17,106 nt of DNA, taken from NCBI GenBank assembly GCA_903839965.1, contig CAIMEK010000787.1, forward strand, positions 1 through 17,106, read 5' to 3'. Shown here one piece after another: positions 15,206-17,106 of the stretch. The notes under the pieces were generated by a model that worked only from the letters and a program-made list of their open reading frames with translations, searched no databases and was not told where the DNA came from. The position numbers were made by a program, and so were the translations under genes. Numbering within the stretch: position 1 is the stretch's first letter; every line of letters begins with the position of its first letter. Source of the stretch: an uncultured Acetobacteraceae bacterium. GTDB taxonomy: Bacteria > Pseudomonadota > Alphaproteobacteria > Acetobacterales > Acetobacteraceae.

Positions 15206-16087
15206 ATGGCGCAACGATCGATACTGCTGGGTGGGCGTGGCGCGACGGTGCTGATCGCGCCGTCGTGGCTGCTGCTGGGCCTCATCATCGTGCTGCCCGC
15301 CGGCTACGTGTTCTGGCTGTCGTTCGAGCAGTCGAGCTTCGGCCAGTCGCCGCGCTTCGTCGGGCTGGCCAACTACGTCGCCATCCTCAACGACCCGTAT
15401 TTCTGGCGCGCGCTGCGCAACACCACCGTGGTGGTGCTGGCGGTGGTGGCGGCCGAGATCGTCATCGGGCTGGGCATCGCCGTGCTGTTCGCCTCCGGCA
15501 TCCCGGCGCGGCCGATCTGGCTGGCGGTGATGCTGGCGCCCTACGCGGTCAGCGAGGTCGCCGCGGTGGTGATGTGGCGCTTCCTGCTCGACCCCGAAAC
15601 CGGGCCGCTGACCCACTTCCTGGAACCGATGGGGCTGGCGCTCGACTGGGCGGTGGTGCCCGCGCACGGACTGGTGCTGGCCGGCATATTGTCGATCTGG
15701 CTGCACCTGCCCTTCACCTTCGTCATTCTCTACGCCGCCCGGCTGGCGCTGCCCGGGCAGATCTACGAAGCCGCGAAGGTGGACGGCGCCTCCGGCCTGC
15801 AGCAGTTTCGCCAGCTCACCCTGCCGCTGCTGCGGCCGGCCATTCTGGTGGCGATGCTGTTCCGCACCATCACCGGCTTTCGGCTGTTCTCGGAAGTGTG
15901 GCTGACCACCCAGGGCGGCCCGGCGCGCGCCACCGAGGTGGCGGCGATCTACCTCTACCTGGAGGGCTTCCGCTACGACAGCTTCGGCGTGGCCGCCGCC
16001 ACCGGCTGGATGATGGTACTGGCCGCCTTCCTGGTGTCGCTGCTCTACGTGCGGCGGCTCTACAAGGACATGGCCGATGCGGGCTGA
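15206..16087 (+). CDS. sugar-type ABC transporter permease (MalF/UgpA-like)
   Basis: This 293-residue inner-membrane subunit has six predicted helices and the ATPase-contacting EAA loop EAAKVDGASGLQQF at 188-201, followed by the usual LPLLRPAI. The N-terminal region, with LIAPSWLLLGLIIVLPAGYVFWLSF and the GLANYVAILND periplasmic segment, is typical of carbohydrate-uptake transporter family 1. It pairs with the next gene to form the channel and receives substrate from the binding protein encoded upstream. The ribosome site before ATG 15206 is weak (GAGCCGGG), which fits lower expression than the binding protein. Its 3' end overlaps the second permease by 11 bases. Confidence 0.94.
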   Translation: MAQRSILLGGRGATVLIAPSWLLLGLIIVLPAGYVFWLSFEQSSFGQSPRFVGLANYVAILNDPYFWRALRNTTVVVLAVVAAEIVIGLGIAVLFASGIPARPIWLAVMLAPYAVSEVAAVVMWRFLLDPETGPLTHFLEPMGLALDWAVVPAHGLVLAGILSIWLHLPFTFVILYAARLALPGQIYEAAKVDGASGLQQFRQLTLPLLRPAILVAMLFRTITGFRLFSEVWLTTQGGPARATEVAAIYLYLEGFRYDSFGVAAATGWMMVLAAFLVSLLYVRRLYKDMADAG

Positions 16088-16907
16088 CCGCGCCGCCCGC
16101 CACCTGGGCAAGGCCGCGGCGCTGGCGGCGATCGCGCTGTGGTCGCTCGGGCCGATCCTGATGGTGGTGGCGGCCTCGTTCCGGCCGGACCGGGAGATTT
16201 TCGACCCCGGGCAGCACAGTTTTACCCTTACGTTCGCCAACTACGGCAGGCTGGTTTCCGAGTGGTGGCTGTTCTTTCGCGGCATGGCCAACTCGGCGCT
16301 GGTTACCGCCGGCGCCACCGTGCTCGCCACCACGGCCAGCGCGCTCGCCGGCTACGCCTACTCGCGGCTGCGCCGGCGCTGGATGGCGGCCTCGGCGGCG
16401 GGGATGGTGTTCATCCGCCTGATCCCGCCGATCGTGCTGACGCTGCCGCTGTTCCCGATCGTCAACTGGCTGCATCTGGCCGACACCCACCTGGTGCTCA
16501 TTCTGCTCTACGCGACCTTCTTCGTCTCGCTCGGCACGGTGGTGATGCGCACCTTCTTCGACCAGATTCCGCGGGAGATGGATGAGGCGGCGCTGGTGGA
16601 CGGCGCCTCCGCCTGGCAGGTGATCCGCCTGGTGGTGGCGCCGCTGGCGGCGCAGGGCATGGTGGCGGTGGCGATCTTCGTGGTGGTGTTCGCCTGGAAC
16701 GAATACCTGTTCGCCTTCATTTTCACCGCCAACAACGCCAAGACCGCGCCACTGGTGCTGGCGGAGATGACCGGGGCGATCGACGGGGTGGAATGGGGCG
16801 TGCTGTTCGCTGCCACCACGCTGCACCTGATCCCGATCTTGGCCTTCGTCATCGTCGCGCAGCGGCGGCTGGTGGACGGCCTGACCGCGGGGGCGACCAA
16901 GGGGTAG
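16077..16907 (+). CDS. sugar-type ABC transporter permease (MalG/UgpE-like)
   Basis: This 276-residue inner-membrane partner permease has six predicted helices. The EAA loop EAALVDGASAWQVIR is at 170-184. Other MalG-type features are the opening ALWSLGPILMVVAASF, SFTLTFANYGRLV after helix 1, LAGYAYSRLRRR, and FAWNEYLFAFIFT in the fifth helix. It starts at ATG 16077 inside the end of the first permease gene, with AAGGA about 8 bases upstream, so the two are translated together in stoichiometric amounts. No ATPase gene follows; a terminator comes about 50 bases after the stop. Confidence 0.94.
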   Translation: MRADRAARHLGKAAALAAIALWSLGPILMVVAASFRPDREIFDPGQHSFTLTFANYGRLVSEWWLFFRGMANSALVTAGATVLATTASALAGYAYSRLRRRWMAASAAGMVFIRLIPPIVLTLPLFPIVNWLHLADTHLVLILLYATFFVSLGTVVMRTFFDQIPREMDEAALVDGASAWQVIRLVVAPLAAQGMVAVAIFVVVFAWNEYLFAFIFTANNAKTAPLVLAEMTGAIDGVEWGVLFAATTLHLIPILAFVIVAQRRLVDGLTAGATKG

Positions 16908-16924
16908 AAGCGGCGCTTTATGGA

Positions 16925-16936
16925 TACGATATCGTA
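16925..16936. promoter_or_regulatory. 12-bp perfect AT-centred palindrome after the ABC operon
   Basis: TACGATATCGTA is a perfect palindrome 18 bases past the second permease stop, in a short AT-rich stretch that is unusual for this GC-rich DNA. It could be a DNA-binding site for a regulator, but no promoter is evident next to it. Confidence 0.35.
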
Positions 16937-16940
16937 ATAT

Positions 16941-17105
16941 TCAAGTCGCAGCTCGGCGCGCCCCGGGTCGGGGCGGTTTTTCAAAGGGCAGGGTGATCGA
17001 GGGCCGGCGCTCGCGCAGCCAGGCGGGGGCGTTCGGGGGCGGCTGCGGCGCGCGGGAGGGCGCGGGAGCGGGCGGGTCGGCAGCCGGCGGGTCGGCGCTG
17101 GGCGG
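16941..17105 (-). CDS. possible 3' end of a convergent gene, Pro-rich (partial)
   Basis: A minus-strand frame is open from the right edge and ends at TGA 16941-16943, giving 54 residues. The outer part is a Pro/Ala-rich linker (PPSADPPAADPPAPAPS). The inner part reads APAWLRERRPSITLPFEKP, which looks like the end of a structured domain. Third codon positions are almost all G or C up to about the terminator hairpin, which supports coding. The last ~10 codons lie over the hairpin and are less convincing. Family unknown; the start is outside the window. Confidence 0.45.
   Translation of the reverse strand, partial: PPSADPPAADPPAPAPSRAPQPPPNAPAWLRERRPSITLPFEKPPRPGARRAAT
16959..16981 (+). terminator. 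intrinsic terminator of the ABC importer operon
   Basis: CGCCCCG (16959-16965) pairs perfectly with CGGGGCG (16969-16975) across a 3-base loop, and one G then TTTTT (16977-16981) follows. It lies about 50 bases after the second permease stop, so it ends the operon. It overlaps the end of a possible convergent frame on the other strand. Confidence 0.7.
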
Positions 17106-17106
17106 G

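Noticed and set aside
14717..16240. 507-codon minus-strand frame opposite the first permease
   Set aside because: It is antisense to the permease, rich in Gln/His/Arg, and has no domain or ribosome site.

Overview
The window is a 17.1 kb piece of a very GC-rich bacterial chromosome with dense coding, G/C-rich third codon positions and a housekeeping gene mix. The UvrB, peroxiredoxin, YqgE, Tag and ArfB sequences look alphaproteobacterial. I would guess the Acetobacteraceae/Rhodospirillales, but this rests on sequence feel and not on a search. I saw no mobile elements, rRNA or tRNA genes, or CRISPR arrays. No gap between genes exceeds about 265 bases.

Layout. Positions 140-727 (-) encode a YqgE/AlgH protein, divergent from a Prx5-type peroxiredoxin (910-1395, +). 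This is followed by 3-methyladenine DNA glycosylase I (tag, 1415-1978) and a translationally coupled protein of unknown function (1975-2580). UvrB (2602-4791, -) runs towards that group and lies behind a small Lys-rich protein (4879-5022, -). A 3-hydroxyacyl-CoA dehydrogenase-type enzyme (5198-6136, +) meets a 51-residue protein (6211-6366, -) and a YgjV-like membrane protein (6435-7001, -). A DapA-family lyase/aldolase (7158-8084, +) and a small membrane protein (8208-8423, +) come next. ArfB (8389-8811, -) and a DoxX-family protein (8852-9235, -) are divergent from a His-rich MFS transporter (about 9498-10940, +), which is followed by a YbaK-type tRNA-editing protein (11015-11518, +).

The right-hand third (11539-16981) is a carbohydrate-type ABC importer locus. 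A GntR/FCD regulator (-) faces an operon (+) coding for a Tat-exported solute-binding protein, two unrecognised proteins without signal peptides (300 and 111 residues, overlapping TGATG junction) and two MalF/MalG-type permeases, ended by an intrinsic terminator. No ATPase gene is present. The intergenic spaces hold a promoter overlapped by an inverted repeat, a hairpin after the binding-protein gene, and two mutually exclusive hairpins before the permeases. These suggest both transcriptional control by the regulator and graded expression along the mRNA.

The points most worth attention are the Gln in place of the invariant Walker A Lys in UvrB, the two unknown proteins inserted in the ABC operon, the unknown protein coupled to tag, and the regulatory palindromes at 12344-12383, 9394-9407 and 16925-16936.
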